Assembly (NCBI RefSeq): GCF_033958435.1
Contig: NC_134142.1
Location: forward strand, 96,667,001 to 96,731,000
Direction: 5' to 3'
DNA length: 64,000 nucleotides
From: Carettochelys insculpta
Lineage: Eukaryota; Chordata; Testudines; Carettochelyidae
The position numbers were made by a program, and so were the translations under genes. How positions within the stretch are numbered: position 1 is the stretch's first letter; each line of letters opens with the position of its first letter. Below are positions 63,676-64,000 of this stretch, piece after piece. The notes below the pieces were generated by a model, which saw only the letters and a program-made list of their open reading frames with translations, had not been told where the DNA came from and did not search any database.

Positions 63676-64000
63676 CTGTGGGTCCGCTCCCACGGTCCGG
63701 AGATCCCCGGGGGTCGGAGGCCCTGCTGCTGCTCCGGGATGGCAGGAGGAGGATCTGCAGGCTGGATTCTGCGGAGGAGGAGCTCCCCTCCTCCTCCTCC
63801 TCCTCCTCCTGCCGCGATGTCCCGGGGATGGCCTCCGGGGGGGGCCCCCGGGGTGCGGGGCTTGCCTCCGGGGCGGAGTCCGGCTGCAGGGCCTGCTCGG
63901 GCTCGTCAGCCGAGGTGTCAAGGGTGGCTGGAGGGGAGGAGGTGTGCCGGGAGCCCAGGATGTCCCTGAGCTCCCTGTAAAAGGGGCAAGTGACGGGGGC
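63676..64000 (-). CDS. Harbinger Myb/SANT-like partner protein, internal exon (cut by window edge)
   Basis: The frame is open from the window edge to the GTAGGTACC donor. It begins with TCPFYRELRDILGSR, a segment that follows the Myb/SANT domain in related transposon proteins, then an acidic/Pro-rich linker with a run of seven Glu (GAG repeat at about 63779-63810) and Ser-rich text. The donor leaves phase 1, which joins correctly to the last exon. The Myb/SANT domain itself is outside the window, so the name depends on this partial match and on the gene's position opposite the transposase. Confidence 0.6.

Larger units (their letters stand above)
60057..64000 (+). mobile_element. PIF/Harbinger transposon, autonomous-type, right end outside window
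   Basis: The left TIR GGCTACGTCTACACGTGCA starts at 60060, after AAG. The leader carries the ATCGAAATAGC palindromes and a TTAAAGGGCCCCTCCCA block also present in the MITEs at 21.2 and 30.8 kb. A two-exon transposase gene (plus) and a multi-exon Myb/SANT-like gene (minus) converge on the interval 61846-62272. Both genes together are the standard vertebrate Harbinger set. The element is still running at 64000, so its right TIR is not seen. A single nonsense codon in exon 1 is the only obvious lesion in the transposase. Confidence 0.85.

Noticed and set aside
1..64000. CRISPR array, bacterial operon, replication origin or toxin module
   Set aside because: No regularly spaced direct repeats, no ribosome-binding-site spacing, and introns and eukaryotic retroelements throughout. 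The DNA is vertebrate nuclear.

Overview
This window looks like non-coding nuclear DNA of a reptile, most likely a cryptodiran turtle. I infer this from the repeat families and have not confirmed it by any search. The families are tRNA-derived SINEs of the turtle type, CR1/L3 LINE tails ending in TTCTATG-type repeats, MIR/CORE-SINE relics, Penelope-like (PLE) flanking repeats, PIF/Harbinger transposons and their MITEs, solo LTRs, and DIRS1-like tyrosine-recombinase retrotransposons. I found no host protein-coding exon, no host RNA gene and no prokaryotic-type organisation. Nearly all convincing coding sequence belongs to transposable elements, and the other open frames are short, AT-rich and without recognisable domains.

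Layout. 1-0.38 kb: 3' end of a PLE with a decayed hammerhead-like core. 5.15-6.4 kb: a minus-strand LTR (family B) and a Harbinger-type MITE. 8.16-10.51 kb: an internally deleted Harbinger element with remnants of both genes. 13.12-15.08 kb: a solo LTR (family A) with a 5-bp target duplication. 20.3-22.7 kb: a nested stack, with a CR1 split by an LTR that is itself split by a Harbinger MITE and a palindromic PLE. 24.05 and 42.45 kb: tRNA-SINEs. 28.4-29.5 kb: an L3/CR1 fragment, then a MITE split by a second palindromic PLE. 30.68-31.60 kb: a TA-flanked palindromic element split by a second Harbinger MITE. 35.2-36.2 kb: a third inverted PLE and a tandem repeat. 37.5-39.0 kb: a DIRS relic and a CR1 tail split by a PLE. 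40.36-41.2 kb: LTR family B again, plus strand. 44.89-46.63 kb: LTR family A again, minus strand. 46.9-48.2 kb: a DIRS relic.

The right end is the gene-rich part. 52.5-58.6 kb is a DIRS1-like element of about 6.1 kb with open Gag, reverse transcriptase/RNase H and tyrosine recombinase frames on the minus strand, inverted terminal repeats, and an internal complementary region that matches the two outer ends joined head to tail. From 60.06 kb to beyond the window edge lies a Harbinger transposon. It has a two-exon transposase on the plus strand, broken by one TGA codon, and a convergent gene on the minus strand for a probable Myb/SANT-like partner. The two 0.7-kb MITEs at 21.2 and 30.8 kb keep its TIRs, its leader layout and the start of its transposase gene, so they are probably deletion derivatives of this family.

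The most notable signals are three. (1) Hammerhead-ribozyme-type cores (CTGANGA, stem II, GAAA) sit at the centre of head-to-head inverted PLE copies, one of them a perfect 65-bp inverted repeat. (2) Two cases of templated filler DNA are copied from nearby: 26 nt in a PLE centre from about 0.6 kb away, and about 79 nt in a MITE from about 1.1 kb away. (3) In the DIRS element, Gag and the recombinase lie in one frame separated by a single TGA, while RT/RNase H runs in an overlapping frame.
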